A stretch of DNA of 64,000 bases from Streptomyces venezuelae. GTDB lineage: Bacteria > Actinomycetota > Actinomycetes > Streptomycetales > Streptomycetaceae. The stretch spans positions 1,421,001-1,485,000 of the forward strand of contig NZ_CP029189.1 in assembly GCF_008642275.1 (NCBI RefSeq). Direction: 5' to 3'. This document shows, one piece after another, positions 52,166 through 62,671 of this stretch. Every line of letters starts with the position of its first letter. Within the stretch, counting starts at the first letter, position 1. The position numbers and the translations under genes were made by a program. Under the pieces are notes generated by a model. That model saw only the letters and a program-made list of their open reading frames with translations, made no database searches and was not told the DNA's origin.

Positions 52166-53644
52166 ATGAGCGCCGGATCTCACGGCGGAAGAGGCGCGGG
52201 GCGCGCCTACGCGCAGTCGCTGACGGCCACGGCGCCGGACGGGGCCGGGTCCCGGCTCCCCGACGGCGCGGCCGCCGAGTGGATCGACTTCGACCACGAG
52301 GTCCGCCGGATCCACCGCTGGTCGTACGGGACCCGTGACAGCACCGCGGCGGCCGTACGGCTGTGCCACCCCGACGGCCGGCGCCGCGAGGCGGCGCTGC
52401 GCGAGCCCGGTCCGGTGCCCGAACTCGTCGCGATCCGCTGCACGGACTGGGTGCCGGCCGTACGGGACCAGGCCCGGCGGCTGCTGGCCGGGGCCCTGGC
52501 CGGCGACCCCGCGGGCACCCTGCGCCGGCTGACCCCGCTCGTACTGCGGCTGGGCCGGCGCGAACAGGGCGTGTGGGCGCTGGAACTGTTCCGGGCCGTG
52601 CTGCGCGGGGAGCCGGTGGCCGTGGCCACGTCCTGGTGGGAGCTGCGGCCGCCGCGGGCCGTACTGGAGGATCCCGCCGGGCTCCTCGCGGAGCTGTGCC
52701 GGAGCGCGGACCTGCCGACCCGGCGGTTCGCCGCGCGGCTGACCGTCGACGCCGGACGGCTGGACGTACGGGAGCTGGCCCGGCTGGCCGCCGGCGAGCT
52801 CGACCCGGCGGCGGCCCGGGTGTGGACGGACGCCGCACTGGCGGCCATGGCCGCCGGCGGACCCGACGACGGGGCGATCGACACGCTGCTCGGTGCGCAC
52901 GGGGCGATGGTCCGCTCCGCCGGGGTCACCGCCCTGCGCGGGGCCGGCCGGACCGCCGAGGCTCCCGGCCACCTCGCGGACCGCTCGGGAATGGTTCGGG
53001 CCTGCGCACGCTGGCTGGTCCGCCAGGGCGGCGGCGACCCGTACCCGCTCTACCGCGAGGTGCTGGCCGACCCCGACCGCGTGACCCGGTACGCGGTGGC
53101 CGGCTTCGCCGAGTGCGCCCGCCGCCAGGACGCACCCGTGCTGCGCGCGCTGCTGGAACACCCCGACGGTCCGGTGCGGGCCGCGGCCCTCGCCGGGCTG
53201 CGCCTGCTGGACGTCACGGACACCGAGCTGCTGCGGGAGCAGCTGGACGACCCGTCGGCGGCGGTGGCCCGCGAGGCCGCCCGGAGTCTCACCGCTTCGG
53301 CCGGGCTGCTGCCCGTCGACTGGCTGACGGCCCGCATCGCGCCCGGGCGGCCGCCGCACGTCCGCCGGGCCGCGTACCGGCTGCTGTTCGCCCGGGGCGG
53401 GGTGGCCGGACTGCGAGCCTCCGTCGAGCTGCTGACGGACCGTGACCCGGCGCTGCGGACGATCTCGGCGCAGCGGGTCCAGAGCATGTGGTCCCCGTAC
53501 AGGACACCGGACCTGCCGTCACGCGACCCGGAGGTCGGCGTTCTCCTGGACCGGTGCACGCACCTGTTCAGTGACCACGTCATGCGCCAGATGCGCGCAC
53601 GGCTGGGACTCGTGACCCGGTCGGACGACCCGGAAGAACAGTGA
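52166..53644 (+). CDS. HEAT-repeat protein
   Basis: 492 residues. From about residue 95 it consists of helical pairs of HEAT/PBS-lyase type, spaced about 30 residues: VPAVRDQARRLLAGALAGD, AMVRSAGVTALRGAG, GPVRAAALAGLRLLDVTD, AAVAREAARSLTASAGL, PPHVRRAAYRLLFARGG. The N-terminus has an aromatic DFDHEVRRIHRWSY segment. Such repeats make protein-binding superhelices; no enzyme domain is present. ATG start at 52166. Divergent from argG, sharing about 180 bases. Partner unknown. Confidence 0.8.
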   Translation: MSAGSHGGRGAGRAYAQSLTATAPDGAGSRLPDGAAAEWIDFDHEVRRIHRWSYGTRDSTAAAVRLCHPDGRRREAALREPGPVPELVAIRCTDWVPAVRDQARRLLAGALAGDPAGTLRRLTPLVLRLGRREQGVWALELFRAVLRGEPVAVATSWWELRPPRAVLEDPAGLLAELCRSADLPTRRFAARLTVDAGRLDVRELARLAAGELDPAAARVWTDAALAAMAAGGPDDGAIDTLLGAHGAMVRSAGVTALRGAGRTAEAPGHLADRSGMVRACARWLVRQGGGDPYPLYREVLADPDRVTRYAVAGFAECARRQDAPVLRALLEHPDGPVRAAALAGLRLLDVTDTELLREQLDDPSAAVAREAARSLTASAGLLPVDWLTARIAPGRPPHVRRAAYRLLFARGGVAGLRASVELLTDRDPALRTISAQRVQSMWSPYRTPDLPSRDPEVGVLLDRCTHLFSDHVMRQMRARLGLVTRSDDPEEQ

Positions 53645-53702
53645 GAGTGTCGGCGGCCCGCCTGCGCTGCCGCCGGCCCTTGCGCACCGTAGCGTCTGCC
53701 AT

Positions 53703-54392
53703 GTGCTGCGTACCGCTGTGGTCACCGCCTCGTTGATCGTCACGACCCTGCTCCCGCGGGGCCCCGTACCCCTGCCCGACCGCCTGGCCGACACCGGCGG
53801 CGGCAGTCAGCTGATCACCGCCGTCGCGCCCGCGCCCGGTTCCACGACCGGCGAAGTGGTCTGGTGGGAGCGGTGGGCGGGGCGCTGGCACCGGTCCGGA
53901 AGCGCGCCCGCCCGCTTCGGAGCGAACGGCCTCACCGAGGGGGCGACCCGGACGCAGGGCACCAGCACCACACCCACGGGCCTCTTCGAACTTCCCTTCG
54001 CCTTCGGGATCAGGCGGGCGCCCGCCGGCACGGACCACGTCTACCGGCGGGTGGGACGCGACTCGTGGTGGTGCCAGGACAACGCGTCCGAGCGGTACAA
54101 CCGCTGGGTCGAGCCGCTGCCCGCGGACTGCGCACCGGGTGAGGCCGAGCACCTGGTGACGTACGAGAAGCAGTACGCGCACGCCCTGGTGATCGCCTTC
54201 AACTACGACCGGCCCGTCCGCGGCCGGGGCGCCGGGATCTTCCTGCACGTCAACGGCAAGGGCGCAACGGCCGGTTGTGTGTCCGTGCCCGAGCCGGCCA
54301 TGCGGGCGATCCTGCGCTGGGCGGACCCCCGCCGCCGTCCGCACATCGCGATCGGCACGCAGGAGGGGCCGCTCGCCGTCACCCGCTACTAG
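53703..54392 (+). CDS. L,D-transpeptidase-like (YkuD) exported protein
   Basis: 229 residues. A hydrophobic N-terminus (TAVVTASLIVTTLLP) acts as signal or anchor. The YkuD catalytic motif is IFLHVNGKGATAGCVSVPEP (His and Cys near residues 183 and 193), and the substrate groove includes TPTGLFELPFAFG. It should form 3-3 peptidoglycan cross-links or attach proteins. No separate peptidoglycan-binding domain. GTG 53703 may be leaderless: TAGCGT lies 7 bases before it. Convergent with the next gene, overlapping by 14 bases. Confidence 0.87.
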   Translation: MLRTAVVTASLIVTTLLPRGPVPLPDRLADTGGGSQLITAVAPAPGSTTGEVVWWERWAGRWHRSGSAPARFGANGLTEGATRTQGTSTTPTGLFELPFAFGIRRAPAGTDHVYRRVGRDSWWCQDNASERYNRWVEPLPADCAPGEAEHLVTYEKQYAHALVIAFNYDRPVRGRGAGIFLHVNGKGATAGCVSVPEPAMRAILRWADPRRRPHIAIGTQEGPLAVTRY

Positions 54393-55296
54393 GCCCTTTC
54401 GGGTCCTGCCGGGGCCCGGGCCCGGGTTCGTCCTCGTCGGCCACCCGGTACTCGTACGCGTCCTCCCACCAGACCTTGTCGTCCAGCCACTCGTCATCGT
54501 CCTCGTCGTCTCCCCGCACGACGACCCGGTCGGCGCCTCGCCACCGGTAGCAGTCCGCCATGCTGCGCCGGACGTGGAGGCGCTGCTGCTCGTCCAGCGC
54601 CGTGAAGGCCGGGTGCGGCGCGGCTCGGACCAGGTCGCCCAGCGGGTCCTCGCATGCCGTCCGGGCCCGGACCGTCCTGGCGGCCTTCTCCGCGAACGCG
54701 AGCGTCACCAGGCCGAGGGCGGCCACCGCGGCGCAGGCCCATTCCCTCATGCCGTGGGGGCGTTCGGCGAACAGCAGGACGCCCGCGATGGTCCAGAAGA
54801 ACATCGCCAGGACGATGCCCACGCAGCCGCAGCAGGCCAGCAGCCGGTTCTCCTGGCCGTCCGGCATCCGCGGGAGTTCGGGCAGCAGGGACTCGCGTTC
54901 ACTCCCGTACGCGCTGCGCCGCGCCGTGTACTCCTCGTCGCACCGGTCGATCCAGCCGATCGACACCGGCTCGGGATCGTGCCGGCGTACGGCCTCCAGC
55001 AGGGCGGCGGGCAGTGGATGGGCGGGGGTCCGGCCGGGGTCGCGGCCTTCCTCGGTGAGGAACACCGCGCCTTCCCCGTCGATCCGGAGGGACCCGGCGA
55101 GGACGAGTTCGGCGGCCGCCGTCCCGGTCGCCTCGCCTCGCAGCAGCGCGGCGTGGTACGGCTCCAGGCGCAGGGCGGCGAGGCGCCGGAGGATCTCGCG
55201 CCGGACCAGCGTCCGGCGCCGCCACCGCAGGCCGATGGGCCCGTAGACGGCGGCGGTGACGACGGACACCGACAGGGCGAGGACGAGTTGGAGCAC
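54379..55296 (-). CDS. TIGR04222-like membrane protein
   Basis: 305 residues. An N-terminal helix (LVLALSVSVVTAAVYGPIGL) is followed by the RLEPYHAALLRGEATGTAAAELVLAG region that resembles the start of TIGR04222 proteins. Two further helices lie near 150-200 (LLACCGCVGIVLAMFFWTIAG, with C-C-G-C). A long acidic C-terminus follows (GDDEDDDEWLDD). Function unknown. Downstream of argR on the same strand but separated by 86 bases. Confidence 0.7.
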   Translation of the reverse strand: MLQLVLALSVSVVTAAVYGPIGLRWRRRTLVRREILRRLAALRLEPYHAALLRGEATGTAAAELVLAGSLRIDGEGAVFLTEEGRDPGRTPAHPLPAALLEAVRRHDPEPVSIGWIDRCDEEYTARRSAYGSERESLLPELPRMPDGQENRLLACCGCVGIVLAMFFWTIAGVLLFAERPHGMREWACAAVAALGLVTLAFAEKAARTVRARTACEDPLGDLVRAAPHPAFTALDEQQRLHVRRSMADCYRWRGADRVVVRGDDEDDDEWLDDKVWWEDAYEYRVADEDEPGPGPRQDPKGPSSG

Positions 55297-55382
55297 GTCC
55301 CGAGGCTATGTCGGCGGCCCCCGGTCCGGCACCGGATTTCCCGCCCCGCGGTCCCCGGGGGACTCGCCCCGACCGGCCCCGC

Positions 55383-55919
55383 TCAGCCCTCCTTCTGCGC
55401 CAGCTTCAGCAGGTGGTCGGCCAGGGCCTGGCCGCCCGCCGGGTCCCGGCTGATCAGCATCAGCGTGTCGTCGCCCGCGATCGTGCCGAGGATCGCCCGG
55501 AGTTCGGCCTGGTCGATCGCCGATGCGAGGAACTGCGCGGCACCCGGCGGGGTGCGCAGGACCACGAGGTTCGCGGACGCCTCCGCCGAGATCAGCAGCT
55601 CCCCGGAGAGGCGCCGCATGCGCTCCTCCTTCGCGGACTCGCCGAGCGGGGCCTGCGGGGTGCGGAAACCGCCCTCGCTGGGAACCGCGTAGATCAGCTC
55701 GCCGCCGGTGTTGCGGATCTTCACCGCGCCCAGTTCGTCGAGGTCGCGCGAGAGCGTCGCCTGGGTGACGCTCAGCCCGTCGTCGGCGAGCAGCTTGGCC
55801 AGCTGGCTCTGTGAGCGGACCGGCTGCCGGTTGAGGATGTCCACGATCCGGCGGTGACGCGCGGTGCGGGTCTGCGGGACGGCCTGGCCGCCTTGCTCGT
55901 TGTCCTGCGCCTGACTCAT
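55383..55919 (-). CDS. argR: Arginine repressor
   Basis: 178 residues. Winged-helix DNA-binding domain (about 20-85): [29 protein letters not shown]. The C-terminal hexamerisation and arginine-binding domain has [15 protein letters not shown]. It represses the arg genes through ARG boxes when arginine is abundant. The ATG at 55919 is 7 bases after the argD stop; an in-frame ATG at 55961 is possible. Last gene of argC-J-B-D-R, so it should control its own operon. Confidence 0.95.
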   Translation of the reverse strand: MSQAQDNEQGGQAVPQTRTARHRRIVDILNRQPVRSQSQLAKLLADDGLSVTQATLSRDLDELGAVKIRNTGGELIYAVPSEGGFRTPQAPLGESAKEERMRRLSGELLISAEASANLVVLRTPPGAAQFLASAIDQAELRAILGTIAGDDTLMLISRDPAGGQALADHLLKLAQKEG

Positions 55920-55926
55920 CGTCGTC

Positions 55927-57132
55927 TCATTCTCCGGATCCGTCCCCACCTGCTGCGTCAAGGATGCCGGGCAGGGCCCGGACGAACGCGTCCGCCTCGG
56001 CCTCGGTGAGTACGTACGGCGGCATCAGCCGTACGACGTCGGGGGCGGGCGCGTTGACCAGGAAGCCGGCATCCTGAGCCGCCTGCTGCACCCGGGCGGC
56101 GAGCGGCTCGGTCAGCACGATACCCAGCAGCAGGCCCGAGCCGCGGACGTGGGAGACGAGGGCGTGGCCCGTGCCCTCGATCCCGGAGCGCAGTCGCTCG
56201 CCCCGGGCCTTGACCTGGTCGAGCAGGCCGCCCGTCGCGATCGTGTCGATGACGGCGAGGCCGGCGGCGCAGGCGACCGGGTTCCCGCCGAAGGTGGTGC
56301 CGTGCTGACCGGGCTGGAGCAGGTCGGCGACGGGGCCGAAGGCGACCACCGCGCCGATGGGCAGACCGCCGCCCAGCCCCTTGGCGAGGGTGACGATGTC
56401 GGGCTCGACGTCCTCGTGGGCCTGGTGCTCGAACCACTGGCCGCACCGGCCGACACCGGTCTGGACCTCGTCGAGGACGAGCAGGGTGCCGGTGGCGCGG
56501 GTGATCTCGCGGGCGGCCGTCAGGTATCCGGCGGGGGGTACGACGACGCCGTTCTCGCCCTGGATGGGCTCGATGACGACGAGCGCGGTCGCCTCGGTGA
56601 CGGCGGCCCGCAGGGCCTCCACGTCACCGTAGGGGACGTGCGTGACATCGCCCGGCAGGGGCCGGAAGGGCTCCTGCTTCTTCGGCTGGCCGGTGAGCGC
56701 GAGGGCACCCATGGTCCGGCCGTGGAAGCCGCCGTCGGTGGCGACCATGTGGGTCCGCCCGGTCAGCCGGCCGATCTTGAAGGCGGCCTCGATGGACTCG
56801 GCCCCGGAGTTGCAGAAGAAGACCTTGCCGGGGCGGCCGAAGAGCTGGAGCAGCCGTTCGCCGAGCGCGACGACCGGCTCGGAGATGAAGAGGTTGGAGA
56901 CGTGGCCGAGGGTGGAGACCTGCTCGGTCACGGCTGCCGTGATCGCCGGGTGGGCGTGCCCGAGGGCGTTGACCGCGATGCCGCCGACGAAGTCGGTGTA
57001 CTGGTTCCCGTCGGCGTCCCAGACCTGGGCGCCCTGGCCGCGCACGAGCGCGACCGCGGGGGTGCCGTAGTTGTTGGTCAGCGCGCCCTGCCAGCGTGCG
57101 CCGTACGCCTGGTTGCCGGTGCCCTTCGTCAT
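55927..57132 (-). CDS. argD: Acetylornithine aminotransferase
   Basis: 401 residues. Class III PLP aminotransferase: [34 protein letters not shown] lysine in [14 protein letters not shown], and [17 protein letters not shown]. Makes N-acetylornithine from acetylglutamate semialdehyde and glutamate. The ATG overlaps the argB stop (ATGA). Confidence 0.96.
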   Translation of the reverse strand: MTKGTGNQAYGARWQGALTNNYGTPAVALVRGQGAQVWDADGNQYTDFVGGIAVNALGHAHPAITAAVTEQVSTLGHVSNLFISEPVVALGERLLQLFGRPGKVFFCNSGAESIEAAFKIGRLTGRTHMVATDGGFHGRTMGALALTGQPKKQEPFRPLPGDVTHVPYGDVEALRAAVTEATALVVIEPIQGENGVVVPPAGYLTAAREITRATGTLLVLDEVQTGVGRCGQWFEHQAHEDVEPDIVTLAKGLGGGLPIGAVVAFGPVADLLQPGQHGTTFGGNPVACAAGLAVIDTIATGGLLDQVKARGERLRSGIEGTGHALVSHVRGSGLLLGIVLTEPLAARVQQAAQDAGFLVNAPAPDVVRLMPPYVLTEAEADAFVRALPGILDAAGGDGSGE

Positions 57133-58061
57133 TCCGTTCCCCCTGACTGGTCGTCGGGCACGACCATCGTGCCGATGCCGGAGTCCGTGAAGATCTCCAG
57201 CAGGATCGAGTGCTGGACCCGCCCGTCGAGCACGCGGGCGGTGTTCACCCCGTTGCGGACGGCGTGCAGGCAGCCCTCCATCTTGGGCACCATGCCGCTG
57301 GACAGCTCGGGCAGCAGCTTCTCCAGCTCGCTGACGGTGAGCTTGCTGATGACCTCGTCGCTGTGCGGCCAGTCCGCGTACAGGCCTTCGACGTCGGTGA
57401 GGACCATCAGCGTCTCGGCGCCCAGGGCGGCGGCGAGCGCCGCGGCCGCCGTGTCCGCGTTGACGTTGTAGACGTGGTGGTCGTCGGCGCTGCCGGCGAT
57501 GGAGGAGATGACCGGGATCCGGCCGTCCGCCAGCAGGGCCTCGATGGCTCCGGTGTCGATGGAGGTGATCTCCCCGACCCGGCCGATGTCGATGACCTCG
57601 CCGCCGATCTCCGGGGTGTGCTTGGTCGCGATGATCGTGCGGGCGTCCTCGCCGGTCATGCCCACGGCGAGCGGCCCGTGCTGGTTCAGCAGGCCGACCA
57701 GTTCGCGCTGGACCTGGCCCGCGAGGACCATCCGTACGACGTCCATGGCCTCCGGGGTCGTGACGCGCAGCCCCGCCTTGAACTCGCTGACCAGGCCCTG
57801 CTTGTCGAGCTGGGCGTTGATCTGGGGGCCGCCGCCGTGCACGACGACCGGCCTCAGGCCGGCCTGGCGCAGGAAGACGACGTCCTGGGCGAAGGCCGCC
57901 TTGAGGTCCTCGTCGATCATGGCGTTGCCGCCGAACTTGATGACGACGACCTTGCCGTTGTGGCGGGTGAGCCACGGCAGGGCCTCGATGAGGATCTGCG
58001 CCTTGGGCAGGGCGGTGTGCTTGCGGGCGGTGCCGGGCTGGCCGGCCTTCTCGTCGCTCAT
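57129..58061 (-). CDS. argB: Acetylglutamate kinase
   Basis: 310 residues. Amino-acid kinase fold: [28 protein letters not shown], and the [20 protein letters not shown] region (first 20). Phosphorylates N-acetylglutamate, the committed step; actinobacterial forms are inhibited by arginine, and the long N-terminal helix ([18 protein letters not shown]) fits the hexameric, arginine-sensitive type. The ATG overlaps the argJ stop. Confidence 0.96.
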   Translation of the reverse strand: MSDEKAGQPGTARKHTALPKAQILIEALPWLTRHNGKVVVIKFGGNAMIDEDLKAAFAQDVVFLRQAGLRPVVVHGGGPQINAQLDKQGLVSEFKAGLRVTTPEAMDVVRMVLAGQVQRELVGLLNQHGPLAVGMTGEDARTIIATKHTPEIGGEVIDIGRVGEITSIDTGAIEALLADGRIPVISSIAGSADDHHVYNVNADTAAAALAAALGAETLMVLTDVEGLYADWPHSDEVISKLTVSELEKLLPELSSGMVPKMEGCLHAVRNGVNTARVLDGRVQHSILLEIFTDSGIGTMVVPDDQSGGTE

Positions 58062-59215
58062 GAGGAGTAGGCGCTGTTCTCGTGGACGTACTCGGCGGTC
58101 AGGTCGTTGCCCCAGATCACGGCGGATTCGCCGCCGTTCGCCAGGTCGGCGGTGATGCGGACCTCACGGCCCTTCATGGAGACCAGGTCGCGGTCGTCGC
58201 CGACCGATCCGTTGCGGCAGACCCACACGTCGTTGATGGCGACGTTCAGCCGGTCCGGGTCGAAGGCGGCCTTGGTGGTGCCGATCGCGGAGAGCACCCG
58301 GCCCCAGTTGGGGTCCTCGCCGTGGATGGCGCACTTGAGCAGGTTGTTCCGGGCGATGGACCGGCCGACCTCGACCGCGTCGTCCTCGGTGAACGCACCG
58401 ATGACCTCGATGCGGATGTCCTTGCTGGCGCCCTCGGCGTCGCCGATGAGCTGGCGGGCCAGGTCGTCGCAGACCGTGCGCACGGCCTCCGCGAACTCCT
58501 CGTAGGCCGGCACCTGGCCGGAGGCACCGGAGGCGAGCAGCAGGACCGTGTCGTTGGTGGACATGCAGCCGTCGGAGTCGACCCGGTCGAAGGTGGTGCG
58601 GGTGGCGGCGCGCAGCGCCTTGTCGAGCGTGGCGCTGTCCAGGTCGGCGTCGGTGGTGATGACGACGAGCATGGTGGCCAGGCCCGGGGCGAGCATGCCC
58701 GCGCCCTTGGCCATGCCTCCGACGGTCCAGCCGCCCTGCGAGACGGTGGCCGTCTTGTGCACGGTGTCGGTGGTCTTGATGGCGATGGCCGCGGCCTCGC
58801 CGCCGTCCGCCGACAGGGCCGCGGCGGCCGTCTCGATGCCGGGGAGCAGCTTGTCCATGGGGAGCAGGACGCCGATCAGGCCGGTGGAGGCGACGGCGAT
58901 CTCGCCGGCGTTGAAGTCGCCGCCGAGGACCTGCGCGGCCTTCTCCGCGGTGGCGTGGGTGTCCTGGAAGCCCTTGGGGCCGGTGCAGGCGTTGGCGCCG
59001 CCGGAGTTCAGGACGACCGCGCTGACCGCGGCGCCCCGCAGGACCTGCTCGGACCAGTGCACGGGCGCGGCCTTGACGCGGTTGGAGGTGAAGACGCCCG
59101 CGGCGGCCAGACTCGGCCCGTTGTTGACCACGAGGGCCAGGTCGGGGTTGCCGTTGGCCTTGATCCCGGCGGCGATGCCCGCTGCCGTGAATCCCTGTGC
59201 TGCCGTGACGCTCAC
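58058..59215 (-). CDS. argJ: Bifunctional glutamate N-acetyltransferase/acetylornithine acetyltransferase
   Basis: 385 residues. The proenzyme self-cleaves before the Thr in [20 protein letters not shown] (near 190) to alpha and beta chains; this copy has Gly where many homologues have Asn (PNMAT). [12 protein letters not shown] and [14 protein letters not shown] lie in the alpha part. It recycles the acetyl group from acetylornithine to glutamate. GTG start, AGGAG 7 bases upstream. The gap of 139 bases to argC shows no gene. Confidence 0.95.
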   Translation of the reverse strand: MSVTAAQGFTAAGIAAGIKANGNPDLALVVNNGPSLAAAGVFTSNRVKAAPVHWSEQVLRGAAVSAVVLNSGGANACTGPKGFQDTHATAEKAAQVLGGDFNAGEIAVASTGLIGVLLPMDKLLPGIETAAAALSADGGEAAAIAIKTTDTVHKTATVSQGGWTVGGMAKGAGMLAPGLATMLVVITTDADLDSATLDKALRAATRTTFDRVDSDGCMSTNDTVLLLASGASGQVPAYEEFAEAVRTVCDDLARQLIGDAEGASKDIRIEVIGAFTEDDAVEVGRSIARNNLLKCAIHGEDPNWGRVLSAIGTTKAAFDPDRLNVAINDVWVCRNGSVGDDRDLVSMKGREVRITADLANGGESAVIWGNDLTAEYVHENSAYSS

Positions 59216-59354
59216 TGCGTGCTCCTGTTCGCTCCGCCGCGGTAGCGGCTGGTGTCCCGGTCGCCCGCGCAGTGCGCCGGTGCGGCCGTCGTCGTCGTCC
59301 GCAGCCCGGTGGCTGCGCGTGCTCCCCCGGCTGTCGCCGGGAGGTGCCCCCTGC

Positions 59355-60448
<1,094 letters not shown>

Positions 60449-60618
60449 CGGCTCGGAGGCGGAGAGGAGGGGCGCGAAGGGCGCACGGGGACGCGGTACG
60501 CGCTGGAAGATGTCTAGCAGGAAAGATCGTGCTCCGCGGGTGATTCGGACGCCCGCTTCGATATTCGGGCGCCCGTTTCGATCACCGTGGACCATGGCCG
60601 GCGACCCTCACCACCGGA

Positions 60619-61194
60619 TTACGCCGGGGCCTGCAGAGACAGGTGCCAACGGCCGGACCAGCCGGTGAGGGTCATCGTGGACAGCGGCCGGACGTCCACG
60701 TTCCAGTAGGTCAGCGGGGGCGCCTTCAGCGCGTACACCAGGGCCGCCCGGACCACCGAGGGCTCCGCCACCGCCACGATCGCTCCCCCGTCGTCGGCCG
60801 GCCGGGTGTCGAGCCAGCCGCCGACGCGTGAGATGAAGGCGAGCAGGGACTCGCCCCCGTGCGGGGCGGACCACGGGTCGCTGAGCCACTGGTCCACCGC
60901 TCCGGGCTCCTGGGCGGTCACCTCGGCCAGGGTCAGCCCCCGCCAGCGGCCCATGTCGCACTCGCGCAGCGCGGGCTGGGCGAGGGGCGCGTACCCGAGG
61001 GCCTCGCCCGTGGCACGGCTGCGCGGGGTCGGCGAGCAGTAGCGCAGCTCGGCCGCGCCCAGGGGCACGAGGCCCTGCGCGGCGGACTCCACCGACCGCC
61101 AGCCGGCTCCGTCCAGCGGGCGGTCGTCGTCGAAGCGCTCGGCGAGCAGCGAGGAACTACGGGCTGCTGCGACAAGCGAAACCCGAACATGCAT
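60619..61194 (-). CDS. Histidine-phosphatase-fold protein lacking the catalytic motif
   Basis: 191 residues of the phosphoglycerate-mutase-like superfamily by overall pattern: YCSPTPRSRATGEALG (the SPxxRSxxT segment), RECDMGRWRGLTLAEV, and PHGGESLLAFISRVGGWLD. But the first motif, normally LVRHG, reads LVAAARSS, and the second His position is VAVAEPSVVRA. Both catalytic histidines are missing, so enzyme activity is unlikely. Possibly a regulatory or binding pseudoenzyme. ATG start at 61194. Same strand as the MocR gene upstream. Confidence 0.82.
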   Translation of the reverse strand: MHVRVSLVAAARSSSLLAERFDDDRPLDGAGWRSVESAAQGLVPLGAAELRYCSPTPRSRATGEALGYAPLAQPALRECDMGRWRGLTLAEVTAQEPGAVDQWLSDPWSAPHGGESLLAFISRVGGWLDTRPADDGGAIVAVAEPSVVRAALVYALKAPPLTYWNVDVRPLSTMTLTGWSGRWHLSLQAPA

Positions 61195-61225
61195 GCGGCG
61201 ATGGTGATCCGCATACCGCAGCGGG

Positions 61226-62671
61226 TCAAGCGTCCGGACCGAGGCCGTCCGCCAGACCGGTACGCAGCCGCTGGACCGCCTCGACCAGTTCGCCCGGGCC
61301 CGAGACCCCGGCGAAGCTGAGCCGTACGTAAGGGCCGGGGGGTTCGGCGCAGAAGTACGGGCGGCCGGCGGCGACCGCCACCCCGGCGCGCAGGGCCGCC
61401 GCCGCGAGGGCCGCGTCGTCGCCGCCGTCGGCCATCCTGACCCACAACTGGTAGCCGCCCGAGGGCAGGTGCGACAGCGTCAGCCCGGGCAGCTCGCGCC
61501 GCAGGGCCCCTGCGAGCACGTCCCTCCGGTGCCGCAGCTCGGCGGCCACGGTGCGCAGGTGGCGCGGCCAGGCGGGCGCACCGACCAGTTCGAGGGCGGC
61601 CTCCTGGAGCGGCCGGGACACGAAGAAGGTGTCGACGACCTGGATGGCCCGCAGCCGGTCCACGACCGGGCCCCGGGCCGCGAGGGCGCCCACCCGCAGG
61701 CTGGGCGAGGTGGCCTTGGTCAGGGACCGGACGTGCACGACCACCCCGTCGTGGTCCTCGGCGGCCAGCGTCGCGGGCAGTGGACCGGCGTCGTCGTGGC
61801 CCAGCGCGCGGGCGTAGTCGTCCTCCACCACGAAGGCCCCGGCGGCCCGCGCGATCCTCAGCACCTCGGCCCGCCGCGCGGGAGCCAGTACCGCCCCCGT
61901 CGGGTTCTGGAACAGCGGCTGGCATACGAACACCCGCGCCCCGGTCGCTTCGAAGGCGGCGGCCAGCAGCTCCGGCCGGACCCCCTCGGCGTCCACGGGG
62001 ACGGGCACGGGCCGGCACCCGGAGGCGCGGGCGATGGCCAGCAGCCCGGGATAGGTCGGGGACTCCACCAGGATCGGCGCGCCCGGCGGGGCCAGCGCCC
62101 GCAGGGCGGTGGTCAGCGCGCTCTGGCCGCCCGCGGTGACCAGTACGTCGGCGGCCGCGACGCCCCCGCCGATCTCGCGGGCGAACCAGTCACGCAGTTC
62201 GGGCAGCCCCTCCATGGGCGGCCGGTCCCAGGCTCCGGGGCGCCGCCCGGCCCGGGCGAGCGCCGCCGCCATGGCCCGCTCGGGCTGGATGGAGGCGTGC
62301 AGGTAACCGCTGTTGAGCCCGATCACCCCGGGCGGCGGCGCGGCCAGACAGGCCAGCACACCGGAGGCGTCCACCGAGCGCGGCACGATCTCGCCGGGGG
62401 CCTCGGCGCTGAGGGCGACCTCCTGCCAGGAGGTGTCCCCGGGTGCGGTGGCGGCCGTACGCGGTGCCGCGCGGAAGACCCCCGCGCCGGGCCGGGTGAC
62501 GACAAGGCCTTCGGCGGCGAGCTGCGCGAGGGCCCGGGAGACGGTGACCGGGCTGACCCGGTGGCGCTCGACCAGAGCCCTGCTCGACGGGAGCTTTCCA
62601 CCTACCGAGTAGCGGTCGAGTTCGGACCGCAGGGAATCCACCAGCTCGGCCACACTGCTACGCTCATACAT
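61226..62671 (-). CDS. MocR-family regulator (GntR HTH plus aminotransferase-like domain)
   Basis: 481 residues. GntR winged helix at about 1-72 (YSVGGKLPSSRALVERHRVS, then TVSRALAQLAAEGLVVTRPG). Fold-type I aminotransferase domain about 110-470 with PLP-binding SLTKATSPSLRVGAL and NPTGAVL; the lysine is present, so it should bind PLP. MocR proteins regulate neighbouring vitamin B6 or amino-acid genes. The ATG (62671-62669) shares CATG with the divergent EamA gene start. Target is probably that exporter. Confidence 0.92.
   Translation of the reverse strand: MYERSSVAELVDSLRSELDRYSVGGKLPSSRALVERHRVSPVTVSRALAQLAAEGLVVTRPGAGVFRAAPRTAATAPGDTSWQEVALSAEAPGEIVPRSVDASGVLACLAAPPPGVIGLNSGYLHASIQPERAMAAALARAGRRPGAWDRPPMEGLPELRDWFAREIGGGVAAADVLVTAGGQSALTTALRALAPPGAPILVESPTYPGLLAIARASGCRPVPVPVDAEGVRPELLAAAFEATGARVFVCQPLFQNPTGAVLAPARRAEVLRIARAAGAFVVEDDYARALGHDDAGPLPATLAAEDHDGVVVHVRSLTKATSPSLRVGALAARGPVVDRLRAIQVVDTFFVSRPLQEAALELVGAPAWPRHLRTVAAELRHRRDVLAGALRRELPGLTLSHLPSGGYQLWVRMADGGDDAALAAAALRAGVAVAAGRPYFCAEPPGPYVRLSFAGVSGPGELVEAVQRLRTGLADGLGPDA

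Noticed and set aside
60549..60585. CGCCCG.TTCGAT direct repeats near argC as a regulator site
   Set aside because: Short and GC-rich; they sit downstream of the phosphatase-like gene and more likely form part of a weak terminator.
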